Shown piece after piece: positions 19,529 through 28,144 of a stretch of 64,000 nt of DNA. The stretch is from Clostridia bacterium (GTDB taxonomy: Bacteria > Bacillota > Clostridia > Monoglobales > Monoglobaceae), in contig JAFQIA010000007.1 of assembly GCA_017397725.1 (NCBI GenBank), positions 1 through 64,000 on the forward strand. Direction: 5' to 3'. The translations under genes were made by a program, and so were the position numbers. The notes under the pieces were generated by a model. The model was not told the DNA's origin and ran no database searches. It saw only the letters and a list, made by a program, of their open reading frames with translations. Every line of letters starts with the position of its first letter. The first letter of the stretch is position 1.

Positions 19529-20803
19529 ATGTCCGCCATCATTGCAACCGTAGAACCAAAAAGTCTTGCATTTGATGCCGGAATCCGTGCCGGTGATCAG
19601 ATTCTTTCCATCAACGGGATTGCAATCTACGACTATCTGGATTATATGTATGCCTCCTGTCAAGAGGTTGTAGAGATTCAACTTGCGGACCGGTTGGTGT
19701 CCATCCCCAATGAGGATTTTATGCCGTTGGGAATCGGCTTTGACACCCTGCTCATTGATGAGCCCCGTTCCTGTCACAACCGCTGTGTCTTTTGTTTTAT
19801 CGACCAATTGCCCAAAGGAATGCGGGAAACCTGCTACTTTAAGGATGACGATTATCGTCTTTCTTTTTTACAGGGCAATTATGTGAGTATGACCAATATG
19901 AAGCAAGAGGACGTAGACCGGATTTTGCGATACAATCTTCCCCGCATCAATATCTCGGTACACACCACCAATCCGGAGCTTAGGCAAACTATGCTCCATA
20001 ACAAACGGGCAGGCGAGGTGCTTTCTTACCTGAAGCAATTCGCAGACGGCGGGCTGAACATCAACGCCCAAATCGTCCTTTGCCCCGGTTATAATGACGG
20101 CAAGGAGCTGGACCGCACCTTAGAGGATTTGGGACAGCTCGCTTACAGTATTGAAAGCATCTCCATCGTTCCGGTAGGACTTTCCGACCACCGACAGGGG
20201 CTCTCACCCTTGACCGGCTTTGACAAAGCCTCCTCCTCCGCCGTAATCAAGCAGGTTACCCGCTGGCAGGAAGAATTTTTGAAAAAATATGGTACACGTC
20301 TGGTTTATTTGGGGGATGAATTCTATCTGATGGCAGAACAAGCATTGCCGGATTATGTAAACTACGAGGGGTTCCCCCAGATTGAAAACGGTGTCGGGCT
20401 TTGCGCCTCCCTCCGCTATGAATTTTGTGAGGCGCTCAAGGACAGCCGCTTTTCTCTACCCAAAGGGAGAAAATCCATTGCCACCGGAATAAGTGCCCTG
20501 CCCCTGATTCAGGAGCTTGTGGGGATGTTAAAAGGAGACTGTATCGCCGTTTACCCGATTGAGAATCACTTTTTTGGAAAACGCATCACTGTAACCGGTC
20601 TGCTGACGGGCGGGGATTTGGTCAGCCAGCTTAAGGGCAAGGATTTGGGGGAGGAGTTATTGATTTCCTCTGCCATGCTGCGCCACAATGACACGGTGTT
20701 TTTGGACGATATGACGGTGGCAGAGCTTTCCAATCAGTTGGGCGTACTTGTGACCGTGGTACCCAATGACGGATATGCTTTGTTAGAGGCATTATTGAAA
20801 TAG
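19529..20803 (+). CDS. PDZ / radical-SAM-like DUF512 protein
   Basis: The 424-residue product has an N-terminal PDZ-like domain (residues 1-60, AFDAGIRAGDQILSING), a radical-SAM-type cluster motif CHNRCVFC followed by FIDQLPKGMR, a TIM-barrel-like region (INISVHTTNPELR), and a C-terminal DUF512 domain (PF04459) with YLGDEFYLMAEQ. Proteins of this architecture are fused-domain FeS proteins of unknown reaction and often precede der in Clostridia, as here. The second ATG (19529) is preferred because AGGGGG lies six bases upstream; the first ATG directly abuts that site. Confidence 0.88.
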   Translation: MSAIIATVEPKSLAFDAGIRAGDQILSINGIAIYDYLDYMYASCQEVVEIQLADRLVSIPNEDFMPLGIGFDTLLIDEPRSCHNRCVFCFIDQLPKGMRETCYFKDDDYRLSFLQGNYVSMTNMKQEDVDRILRYNLPRINISVHTTNPELRQTMLHNKRAGEVLSYLKQFADGGLNINAQIVLCPGYNDGKELDRTLEDLGQLAYSIESISIVPVGLSDHRQGLSPLTGFDKASSSAVIKQVTRWQEEFLKKYGTRLVYLGDEFYLMAEQALPDYVNYEGFPQIENGVGLCASLRYEFCEALKDSRFSLPKGRKSIATGISALPLIQELVGMLKGDCIAVYPIENHFFGKRITVTGLLTGGDLVSQLKGKDLGEELLISSAMLRHNDTVFLDDMTVAELSNQLGVLVTVVPNDGYALLEALLK

Positions 20804-20818
20804 AAAAGGAGAAAAAGA

Positions 20819-22144
20819 ATGAAACCGGTAGTTGCAGTTGTGGGTCGTCCCAATGTGGGAAAATCCACCTTATTTAATAAGATTACAGGCAAACGCATCT
20901 CCATTGTCGAGGATACTCCCGGCATCACACGGGACCGCATCTATGCAGATGCAGAGTGGTGCGGACGGGAATTTACCTTGATTGACACCGGCGGCATTGA
21001 ACCGGACAGCAAGGATATCATCCTCTCCCAGATGCGGGAGCAGGCAAATATGGCGGTGGATATGGCAGATGTCATCTTGTTTATGGTGAATGTCCGGGAC
21101 GGAATGACCGCCGCAGACAAAGAGGTTGCCGCCATGCTGCAAAAGTGTGGCAGGCCGGTGCTTTTGGTCTGCAACAAGGTGGACAATCCCGGTAACCCGC
21201 CTATGGAAATGTACGAATTTTATAACTTGGGCGTTGGGGACCCCTTCCCTGTTTCCTCCATCCATGGTCTGGGCGTGGGCGATTTGCTGGACGAGGTGGT
21301 TTCCTACTTCCCGCCGGAAGAAGATCTTTCCCAGGATGAAAATGTGATCCATGTTGCCATTGTAGGAAAACCCAATGCGGGAAAATCCTCCTTGGTCAAC
21401 CGCATCTTGGGTGAGAATCGCGTGATTGTCAGCAGTATTGCAGGAACCACCCGCGACGCCATCGACAGCAATTACGAAAAAGACGGACAGAAGTATGTCT
21501 TTATCGATACTGCGGGGATGCGGAAGCGGGGTAAAATCGACGAGAATGTGGAGCGCTACAGCGTAGTGCGGGCATTGGGTGCGGTAGACCGTGCCGATGT
21601 TTGTCTGATTCTGATTGATGCCACCGAGGGCATCACCGAGCAGGATACCAAGATTGCCGGCTATGTCCACGATCAGGGCAAGGCAAGTATTGTAGTGGTT
21701 AACAAATGGGATTTGGTGGAGAAAGAAACCAATACCATGAAGAACTTCCAGAATCGGGTCAAAGAGGGACTCAACTTTATGATGTACGCCCCCTCGGTCT
21801 ATATCTCCGCCAAGACCGGACAGCGGGTTGACGGACTGTTTCAGGGGATTCAGGATGTGCTGGAGCAGAACACCAAGCGGATTTCCACCGGTCTTCTCAA
21901 TGATGTCATCAACGAGGCAATTGCCATGGTTCAGCCACCCTCGGACAAGGGCAAACGGCTGAAAATCTATTACGCCACACAGGCAGGCGTCAAACCGCCC
22001 ACCTTTGTGCTCTTTGTCAACAATGCAGAACTGGCACATTATTCCTACATCCGTTATCTGGAGAATCAGCTCCGTGCCAAGTTCGGCTTTGAGGGAACCC
22101 CGATTAAGTTTATCATTCGGGAGAAAAATAAAGGAGATCAATAA
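20819..22144 (+). CDS. der: Ribosome biogenesis GTPase Der (EngA)
   Basis: The 441-residue protein has two tandem GTPase domains. G1 motifs are GRPNVGKST (from residue 9) and GKPNAGKSS (from residue 183), each followed by TPGITRD or GTTRD, DTGG or DTAG, and NKVD or NKWD. The C-terminal KH-like domain contains KIYYATQAGVKPPTFVLFVN. Der acts in 50S subunit assembly. GGAG lies before the ATG and DUF512 ends 15 bases upstream. Confidence 0.98.
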   Translation: MKPVVAVVGRPNVGKSTLFNKITGKRISIVEDTPGITRDRIYADAEWCGREFTLIDTGGIEPDSKDIILSQMREQANMAVDMADVILFMVNVRDGMTAADKEVAAMLQKCGRPVLLVCNKVDNPGNPPMEMYEFYNLGVGDPFPVSSIHGLGVGDLLDEVVSYFPPEEDLSQDENVIHVAIVGKPNAGKSSLVNRILGENRVIVSSIAGTTRDAIDSNYEKDGQKYVFIDTAGMRKRGKIDENVERYSVVRALGAVDRADVCLILIDATEGITEQDTKIAGYVHDQGKASIVVVNKWDLVEKETNTMKNFQNRVKEGLNFMMYAPSVYISAKTGQRVDGLFQGIQDVLEQNTKRISTGLLNDVINEAIAMVQPPSDKGKRLKIYYATQAGVKPPTFVLFVNNAELAHYSYIRYLENQLRAKFGFEGTPIKFIIREKNKGDQ

Positions 22145-22145
22145 T

Positions 22146-22772
22146 ATGGAATGGATATGGATTTTACTCGCTGCTGTGCTCGCCTATGGCATCGGTAGTA
22201 TCAGCACCGCCATCTTGGTTGGAAAACTTCTCGCCGGAGAGGACATTCGCTCTCACGGCAGCGGCAACGCAGGCGCAACCAACGCCCTGCGTACCTACGG
22301 CAAAAAGGCTGCCCTGCTGGTGCTCCTGGGAGATGTGTTAAAAACCGTTGTGGCAATCGGGGTGGCTTACCTGATTCGCTCTTTGGTGAAACTGGATGAT
22401 GCCCTTTGGGCACCCATGCTCTACCTTGCAACCGTAGGCGCAGTTCTGGGGCACAATTTCCCCTTGTATTTTCAGTTCCGTGGTGGCAAGGGAGTTCTGG
22501 TTTCCTCGGTTGCCATCTTGTTTACCGACTGGAAAATCGGTCTTCTGGTCATTGTCATCGCCCTGTTGGTGATGGTGGTGTGGCGGTATGTTTCTTTGGG
22601 CAGCGTGCTTGGGGCACTCTCTTATGTAATTTTTGCCCTCCTCTTCCATTGGGGTGACTGGCTGTTGCTCATCCACGCAGTGGTGCTTTCCGGCTTGCTG
22701 ATTTTTATGCACCGCGCCAATATCCGTCGCCTGATACAAGGAACCGAAAACAAGCTGGGACAGAAAAAGTAG
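22146..22772 (+). CDS. plsY: Glycerol-3-phosphate acyltransferase PlsY
   Basis: The 208-residue membrane enzyme transfers acyl groups from acyl phosphate to glycerol-3-phosphate, the first step of phospholipid synthesis. Family motifs are GSISTAILVGKL, SGNAGATNALRTYGKK and GHNFPLYFQFRGGKGV, across five or more membrane segments. The ATG is one base after the der stop and its ribosome site (AAAGGAG) is inside der, so the two are coupled. gpsA, which makes its substrate, follows directly. Confidence 0.96.
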   Translation: MEWIWILLAAVLAYGIGSISTAILVGKLLAGEDIRSHGSGNAGATNALRTYGKKAALLVLLGDVLKTVVAIGVAYLIRSLVKLDDALWAPMLYLATVGAVLGHNFPLYFQFRGGKGVLVSSVAILFTDWKIGLLVIVIALLVMVVWRYVSLGSVLGALSYVIFALLFHWGDWLLLIHAVVLSGLLIFMHRANIRRLIQGTENKLGQKK

Positions 22773-22788
22773 CGGAAAGGAGTCCATT

Positions 22789-23805
22789 ATGGCAAATGTA
22801 AGTATTATCGGCTCCGGAAGCTGGGGCACCGCCATTGCAATTATGCTGGCAGAAAACGGCCATCAGGTAACCTTGTGGTCCTATTTCCCCGAAGAAAGTG
22901 ATGCCCTGAAAACCCATGGGGAGAACATCCCTTTCCTCCCCGGTGTCAAAATTCCAGACTCGGTGCGTTTTACCTCACAAATTGCAGACTGCGTGCCCGC
23001 AGATTTGATGATCACCGCGACCCCCTCCCACGCTATGCGGAATACCGCAAAGGCGCTTTCTAAGGTGGTCCCTGAGGGGCAGTTGGTACTCAACATCTCC
23101 AAGGGTCTGGAGGAAGGCACTCTTGCTACCCTCTCTCAGGTTTTGCAGGAGGAACTGCCTCAGGCAGAAATTGCTGTGATGTCGGGGCCCAGCCACGCTG
23201 AGGAGGTTTCCCGTCGGATTCCCACCACCAATGTGGTTGCGGCAGCAAGCGAGCAGACCGCCAATCGAATTCAGGATATTATGATGAACAAGCGATTCCG
23301 CATCTACACCAACCCGGACATTCTGGGCGTGGAATTGGGCGGTTCCTTAAAGAATGTCATTGCCCTTTGCGCCGGAATCTTAGACGGAATGGGACTTGGC
23401 GACAACACCAAAGCAGCGCTGATGACCCGCAGTATCGTAGAAATGGCGCGGTTGGGCGTTGCCATGGGCGCCAAAGCGGAAACCTTTTACGGGCTTTCCG
23501 GCATTGGTGATTTGATTGTCACCTGTACCAGTATGCATTCCAGAAACCGACGCGCCGGCATCCTGATTGGTCAGGGCAAATCCCCTGAGGAGGCACAAAA
23601 AGAGGTCAAGATGGTGGTTGAGGGTGTGAAAACCTGCAAGGCAGCCTATGCCCTTGCGGAAAAGGTAGGCGTAGAAATGCCTATTGTCCGTGAGGCGTAT
23701 CGGGTGCTCTTTGAGGGGATGTCCCCCAAGGATGCAGTTTCCCACCTGATGGAGCGAGAAAAGAAACACGAAAGCGAAAAAGGCTTTTTGGATATGGAAA
23801 ACTAA
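22789..23805 (+). CDS. gpsA: NAD(P)-dependent glycerol-3-phosphate dehydrogenase
   Basis: The 338-residue enzyme reduces dihydroxyacetone phosphate to sn-glycerol-3-phosphate for phospholipids. The nucleotide-binding GSGSWGTA begins at residue 8; NISKGLE (K105) and GGSLKNVIALCAG (K188) carry the catalytic lysines, and GLSGIGDLIVTC is present. It follows plsY by 16 bases with GAAAGGAG upstream, so substrate and acyltransferase synthesis are co-expressed. Confidence 0.97.
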   Translation: MANVSIIGSGSWGTAIAIMLAENGHQVTLWSYFPEESDALKTHGENIPFLPGVKIPDSVRFTSQIADCVPADLMITATPSHAMRNTAKALSKVVPEGQLVLNISKGLEEGTLATLSQVLQEELPQAEIAVMSGPSHAEEVSRRIPTTNVVAAASEQTANRIQDIMMNKRFRIYTNPDILGVELGGSLKNVIALCAGILDGMGLGDNTKAALMTRSIVEMARLGVAMGAKAETFYGLSGIGDLIVTCTSMHSRNRRAGILIGQGKSPEEAQKEVKMVVEGVKTCKAAYALAEKVGVEMPIVREAYRVLFEGMSPKDAVSHLMEREKKHESEKGFLDMEN

Positions 23806-23843
23806 AACAAAATCCGTGAGTGTTACCACTCACGGATTTTGTT
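23806..23843. terminator. Bidirectional terminator between gpsA and spoIVA
   Basis: A perfect 17-bp stem (AACAAAATCCGTGAGTG) with a TTAC loop lies between the convergent gpsA and spoIVA genes and touches the spoIVA stop codon. Confidence 0.85.
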
Positions 23844-25323
23844 ATAATATGATACAAATCATACCGCCGCTGCCCTCGTTGATGATTTTCTGCAGGGTTT
23901 CCTGCAGCTTCATCTGGGCATCATCCGGCATTCGGTAGAGCTTGTTATGCAGGCCCTCATTCACCAGCTCGTGGAGGGATTTGCCAAAGATGTTGGAATC
24001 CCATATCTTTTTGGTGTCATTCTCAAATTCATTGAGCAAATAATGCACCAACTCCTCCGACTGCCGTTCGGTCCCCACGATGGGGCTGACCTCGGTTTCG
24101 ATGTCTGCCCGAATCATATGAATGGACGGCGCACTGGCCTTCAGCCGCACCCCGAACCGGCTCCCCTGCTTGACGATTTCCGGCTCCTCCAAGGTCAATT
24201 CCTCTAACGACGGGGTCACAATGCCATAGCCTTTCTGCTTGACCTCCATAAGGGCAGAGGAAACCTTGTCGTATTCCTGCTTGATTTCCGCCAGCTTTAA
24301 GAGTAGTTTCAGGAGTGCTTGCGGGTCCTCTACGGCGAATCCGGTTTCCTCCTGCAGGGTCTGGTAGAACAATTGTTCGGGCACGGTTACCTTGAGCTTT
24401 ACCACGCCCTCGCCGGCATCGATATTCTCAACCCTTGCCCCCTCAATGAAATCGCACGCCCCAAGCTGATGAGGAAGCTCCATCACATCCGAAATCTTGC
24501 GGATGGTTTCCGCCCCGCTGAAAAAGGCATCCTGAATCCCCTGACGGAGCGGATGTTCCATACCGAGGGAGAGAATCCAGTTGGGCAGGTCGATACCCAC
24601 CTCTTTTAAGGGGAACTCATACAGAATTTGCTCCATCACTGTATTGATTTCCCGTTCGGTCATCTCCTTGCAGTTCATGGGGAGCACCTTGACCGAAAAC
24701 TTTTCCCGAATCTCGTCACAGTAGGCAAGGGTCTGGGGGTTGTCGGGGTGAACGCTGTTGACAATCACCACAAAGGGTTTATTCAGCTCCAAAAGCTCGC
24801 CGATGACCCGCTCCTCTGCCTCCAGATAATCCTGCCGATCAATGTCGCAAACACTTCCGTCACAGGTGACCACCACCCCTACGGTGGAATGCTCCGCAAT
24901 CACCTTGCGGGTCCCGATTTCCGCCGCGTCTGCAAAGGGAATGGGTTCTTCTGACCAAGGGCTCATCACCATGCGGGGCATCTCGTCCTCAATATAGCCT
25001 CTTGCCCCATCCACGATGTAGCCCACGCAGTCAATCATCCGCATCTTGAATGCGGCAGAATCCCCCACCGAGATTTCTACCGCCTCGTTGGGGATAAATT
25101 TGGGTTCGGTGGTCATAATGGTCCGCCCGCCTGCACTCTGGGGCAGTTCATCCATGGCACGGCTGCGCTTGAAATCGTTTTCCATCCTTGGCAGAACCAC
25201 CATGTCCATAAACTTTTTAATAAAGGTGGACTTTCCTGTGCGCACCGGCCCGACCACACCGATATAGATATCGCCCTGGGTTCTGGTGGCAATATCCCGA
25301 TAAATATGATTGTAGGTGTCCAT
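23842..25323 (-). CDS. spoIVA: Stage IV sporulation protein A
   Basis: The 493-residue ATPase polymerises on the forespore surface as the basement layer of the spore coat. The Walker A motif GPVRTGKST spans residues 25-33 (K31); SAGGRTIMTTEPKFIPNEAVE and MIDCVGYIVDGARGYIEDE follow, and the protein ends in GGMICIIL, the conserved C-terminus that contacts SpoVM. Its membrane anchor partner spoVM is encoded 5 kb away in this window. AGGAGG lies before the ATG. Confidence 0.98.
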   Translation of the reverse strand: MDTYNHIYRDIATRTQGDIYIGVVGPVRTGKSTFIKKFMDMVVLPRMENDFKRSRAMDELPQSAGGRTIMTTEPKFIPNEAVEISVGDSAAFKMRMIDCVGYIVDGARGYIEDEMPRMVMSPWSEEPIPFADAAEIGTRKVIAEHSTVGVVVTCDGSVCDIDRQDYLEAEERVIGELLELNKPFVVIVNSVHPDNPQTLAYCDEIREKFSVKVLPMNCKEMTEREINTVMEQILYEFPLKEVGIDLPNWILSLGMEHPLRQGIQDAFFSGAETIRKISDVMELPHQLGACDFIEGARVENIDAGEGVVKLKVTVPEQLFYQTLQEETGFAVEDPQALLKLLLKLAEIKQEYDKVSSALMEVKQKGYGIVTPSLEELTLEEPEIVKQGSRFGVRLKASAPSIHMIRADIETEVSPIVGTERQSEELVHYLLNEFENDTKKIWDSNIFGKSLHELVNEGLHNKLYRMPDDAQMKLQETLQKIINEGSGGMICIIL

Positions 25324-25352
25324 ATTTTACCTCCTCGTACTTCTTTGCTATC

Positions 25353-25382
25353 AGTATATTTTGTGCTTGTTTCCTTTATGAC
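25353..25382 (-). promoter_or_regulatory. Sigma-E-like promoter of spoIVA
   Basis: On the minus strand GTCATAAA (25375-25382) and AATATACT (25353-25360) are 14 bases apart. Each matches six of eight positions of the mother-cell sigma-E consensus as I recall it (GTCATATT, CATACACT). spoIVA is a classical sigma-E gene in Bacillus. Confidence 0.5.
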
Positions 25383-25420
25383 AGTTCCGAAAAAATTCTT
25401 TCCCAAAACCAAGACACACC

Positions 25421-25449
25421 TTGACACCAAAGAAAAACCGTGATAAAAT
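25421..25449 (+). promoter_or_regulatory. Sigma-A promoter of tRNA-Gly
   Basis: Perfect TTGACA (25421-25426) and TAAAAT (25444-25449), 17 bases apart, 10 bases before the tRNA. Confidence 0.8.
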
Positions 25450-25459
25450 AGGGACAATT

Positions 25460-25533
25460 GCAGGCGTAGTTTAGTGGCAAAACATCAGCTTCCCAAGCTG
25501 AGGTTGTGGGTTCGATTCCCATCGCCTGCTCCA
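25460..25533 (+). tRNA. tRNA-Gly (anticodon CCC)
   Basis: A full cloverleaf can be drawn: acceptor GCAGGCG/CGCCTGC, D arm with AGTGG, anticodon stem TCAGC/GCTGA around the loop TTCCCAA (anticodon CCC, reading GGG), T stem GTGGG/CCCAT with loop TTCGATT. The 3' CCA is encoded. It stands alone with its own promoter and terminator. Confidence 0.95.
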
Positions 25534-25534
25534 G

Positions 25535-25563
25535 AAAAAAGACATCCGTTGGATGTCTTTTTT
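25535..25563 (+). terminator. tRNA-Gly terminator
   Basis: AAAAAAGACATCC-GTT-GGATGTCTTTTTT directly after the encoded CCA. Confidence 0.85.
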
Positions 25564-25565
25564 CA

Positions 25566-25677
25566 GTTATATTTGTGCTTCGCACAGCTCAAGGAACAAA
25601 TATAATACCACTGCAAACCAAGTTTGCAATATCACTTTTACTTTGAAAATAACACTCCAACGGAGTTGGAATATCAC
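25566..25677. repeat. Run of small palindromes joined by AATATCACT-like linkers
   Basis: Three inverted repeats occur in a row: TTATATTTGT with ACAAATATAA (25566-25604), GCAAACCAAGTTTGC (25613-25627) and CCAACGGAGTTGG (25657-25669). The palindromes are separated by the recurring linkers AATACCACT, AATATCACT, AATAACACT and AATATCACT. The arrangement looks like a degenerate tandem of a small mobile palindromic unit. No coding function. Confidence 0.6.
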
Positions 25678-25732
25678 TAAAAAGCACCCTTGGGCGGTAC
25701 TTCTTAGGGATAAGCCGCCCCTGGGTGCTTTT
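25678..25732 (-). terminator. Acyl-CoA synthetase gene terminator
   Basis: AAAAGCACCC pairs with GGGTGCTTTT and an inner GGGCGG with CCGCCC, on the minus strand just past the stop codon at 25735. The loop is long (about 17 bases). Confidence 0.75.
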
Positions 25733-25734
25733 CT

Positions 25735-27399
25735 TTATTTCTCTTGATCTTCTTTCCGGATTTGGGCACGCTTGATTTTTCCGCCGATGGTTTTGGGAAG
25801 CTCATCCACAAACTCAATCACACGGGGATACTTATAAGGTGCGGTGGTCCGTTTTACATGATTCTGCAAATCCTTAATCAGTTCCTCGGACGGTTCCCAA
25901 CCCTTTGCCAGAACGATGGTGGCTTTGACCACCTGTCCGCGGATGGGGTCGGGGGCACCGGTGATGGCACACTCTACCACCGAGGGATGCTCAATCAGAG
26001 CGCTTTCTACCTCAAAGGGGCCGATGCGGTAACCGGAACATTTGATGACATCATCATCTCTGCCGATGAACCAGTAATAGCCATCCTCGTCACGCCACGC
26101 CACATCGCCGGTATCATACCAAGGCCCATTCAGTGCCGCCTCGGTCAGCTTTTCGTCCTTATAATAACCAACCATCAGTCCGGGAGGCGGGGTTTCCTTG
26201 ACACCCTTGACCACGATTTTACCCTCTTCACCATCCTCGGTGGGGGCACCGTCGTTGTTCACCAGACACAAATCGTAAAGGGGTGACGGCTTGCCGCAAG
26301 AACCGATTTTGGGTTCAAACCATTGAAAGTTTGCAAGGAGTACCGTGGACTCGGTCTGTCCAAATCCCTCATAGAGCCGCAGTCCGGTTTTTTCCAACCA
26401 ACGGTTATACACTTCGGGATTAAGCGGCTCGCCTGCGGTACAGCAATGCTTGATGCAGGAAAGGTCGAACTTGGACAAATCCTCCTGCAGCATAAACCGG
26501 AACATGGTCGGGGGTGCACAGAAGGTGGTCACCTGATACTTACAAATCTTCTTCAAAAGATTCAGCGGCACAAACTTGTCCATATCATAGGCAAAAATGG
26601 TAGCACCGCAAACCCATTGTCCGTAAATCTTGCCCCAGCCGAATTTTGCCCAGCCGGAATCGGAAACCGACATATGGAGCTTGTCCTCCTGCACCTGTTG
26701 CCAATACTTGGCGGTGACAATATGCCCCAGCGGATAAGTACAGTTGTGCCGAACCATTTTCGGCATACCGGTGGTTCCGGAGGTAAAGAATACAATAAAG
26801 GTATCATCCCAACGAGTACGCGCATCCCCCTCAGGGCGAGGAAATTCTTCACTCATAGGTGCAATGGCATCCTCAAAATTCAGCCAACCATCCCGATGGG
26901 TGTTGACCAGAATCTTATACTTCATTTCCGGCATATCCGGTTGTGCCAGTTCCACCTGCTCCATGACAAAGGGATCGTCCACACAAACCATCGCCTTGAC
27001 GCCCGCCGCATTGGCACGATAAACAATATCCTTTTTGGTCAGCTGCAGAGTTCCAGGAATCAGCACCGCGCCCAGCTTATGTAATGCGGTAGCGCAAACC
27101 CAATACTCCCAACGGCGGCGCAGAATCAAAAGCACCGCATCGCCTTTTTTGATGCCAATACTCAAAAAGTAGTTGGCAAGGCGGTTGGACAGCTTTTTGA
27201 TGTCTAAAAAGGTAAGAAACTTTTCCTCATCGTGGTCATTACACCAGACCAAAGCCTTTTTCTTTTCGTCTTGTTCTGCCCAAGCATCCACAATGTCAAA
27301 CCCAAAGTTGAAATACTCCGGTACATTGACCTTGTAATTCGCTTTGAAATCCTCATAGGAATCAAAGTCCATTCTGGGCAAAAAACGCTCCAATAACAT
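25735..27399 (-). CDS. AMP-dependent acyl-CoA synthetase
   Basis: The 554-residue ligase activates a carboxylic acid as acyl-AMP and then acyl-CoA. Core motifs of the AMP-binding family are FFTSGTTGMPKMVRHN, YEGFGQTES, YDTGDVAWRDEDGYYWFIGRD and the C-terminal lysine motif PKTIGGKIKR. It resembles medium-chain or acetyl-type ligases of gut Clostridia; the acid cannot be read from the sequence. AAAGGAG lies eight bases before the ATG at 27399. It follows the XRE-cupin regulator by 17 bases in one unit, so the regulator probably senses a related acid or CoA ester. Confidence 0.9.
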   Translation of the reverse strand: MLLERFLPRMDFDSYEDFKANYKVNVPEYFNFGFDIVDAWAEQDEKKKALVWCNDHDEEKFLTFLDIKKLSNRLANYFLSIGIKKGDAVLLILRRRWEYWVCATALHKLGAVLIPGTLQLTKKDIVYRANAAGVKAMVCVDDPFVMEQVELAQPDMPEMKYKILVNTHRDGWLNFEDAIAPMSEEFPRPEGDARTRWDDTFIVFFTSGTTGMPKMVRHNCTYPLGHIVTAKYWQQVQEDKLHMSVSDSGWAKFGWGKIYGQWVCGATIFAYDMDKFVPLNLLKKICKYQVTTFCAPPTMFRFMLQEDLSKFDLSCIKHCCTAGEPLNPEVYNRWLEKTGLRLYEGFGQTESTVLLANFQWFEPKIGSCGKPSPLYDLCLVNNDGAPTEDGEEGKIVVKGVKETPPPGLMVGYYKDEKLTEAALNGPWYDTGDVAWRDEDGYYWFIGRDDDVIKCSGYRIGPFEVESALIEHPSVVECAITGAPDPIRGQVVKATIVLAKGWEPSEELIKDLQNHVKRTTAPYKYPRVIEFVDELPKTIGGKIKRAQIRKEDQEK

Positions 27400-27416
27400 C
27401 GAATACACTCCTTTGT

Positions 27417-27986
27417 TTAGTCTTCTGCAATCACCGTGATGAATCGAACCTCTTCCTCCCCGTGGCAACGCTGACCGTGAGGACGGTTGGGGTCAAAGTA
27501 GGCACTGTCGCCCGGTTCCAGAATATACACTCTGTCGCCCCATTGTAGTTCCATGGTTCCCTCCAGCACATAGTTGAACTCCTGACCGCCATGGATGGCA
27601 AGCGCCGCAGGCGGGTCATCCGGCTTTAAAATGGCATAGAAAGGCTGCATCACTTTTTCTGCAAAGCGGTAAGCCATATCCTCCAGATGATAGCCGGGGT
27701 AACGCTCCGCCTTGGATGCACAACCCTTTTTCACCACCTGAATGGTGCGCAGATTGGCGCTCTGGCCTGTCATAATTTCAGAAAGCTCCACGCCACAAAT
27801 GTTCGCAATATTGCAAATCAAACTGATGGGAATCCCGCTGGCGTTCTCTTCATACGCCTTGTAGGTTTCAGCAGAAATGCCCAACTGCTCTGCAAATTCC
27901 TCCTGGGTGTATCCGCAGACATCACGCAATTCAATAATCCGTTGGGTAATCTCTTTCACGCTATCGTTTTCAAACCCTGCTCCCAT
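27417..27986 (-). CDS. XRE-family regulator with cupin domain
   Basis: The 189-residue product has an N-terminal Cro/CI helix-turn-helix (residues of about 10-64, GYTQEEFAEQLGISAETYKAYE) and a C-terminal cupin barrel (about 105-185) with the ligand-pocket motifs HGGQEFNYVLEGTMELQWG and DPNRPHGQRC. Such regulators often control the adjoining ligase or transporter in response to a small molecule. The ATG at 27986 has AAGGAG eight bases upstream. Self-regulation of the regulator-ligase unit is likely but inferred. Confidence 0.9.
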   Translation of the reverse strand: MGAGFENDSVKEITQRIIELRDVCGYTQEEFAEQLGISAETYKAYEENASGIPISLICNIANICGVELSEIMTGQSANLRTIQVVKKGCASKAERYPGYHLEDMAYRFAEKVMQPFYAILKPDDPPAALAIHGGQEFNYVLEGTMELQWGDRVYILEPGDSAYFDPNRPHGQRCHGEEEVRFITVIAED

Positions 27987-28022
27987 ACGCTCAACTCCTT
28001 TGAAAATCATAGTAATCAATAT

Positions 28023-28051
28023 ATTATACACCATTCTTCGTGGAATTTCAA
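28023..28051 (-). promoter_or_regulatory. Sigma-A promoter of the XRE-cupin / acyl-CoA synthetase unit
   Basis: On the minus strand TTGAAA (28046-28051) and perfect TATAAT (28023-28028), 17 bases apart. Confidence 0.8.
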
Positions 28052-28080
28052 TGGTTTTTTCACGGAATTATGGATTTTGC

Positions 28081-28109
28081 TTGCAAGATTCCCGATTCCA
28101 TATTATAAT
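28081..28109 (+). promoter_or_regulatory. Sigma-A promoter of the GH13 gene
   Basis: TTGCAA (28081-28086) and perfect TATAAT (28104-28109), 17 bases apart, about 28 bases before the likely transcript-to-ATG interval. It is divergent from the XRE-cupin promoter. Confidence 0.75.
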
Positions 28110-28144
28110 AAAGTATCGTTACTTTTCAAATCGAGGTTATTACT

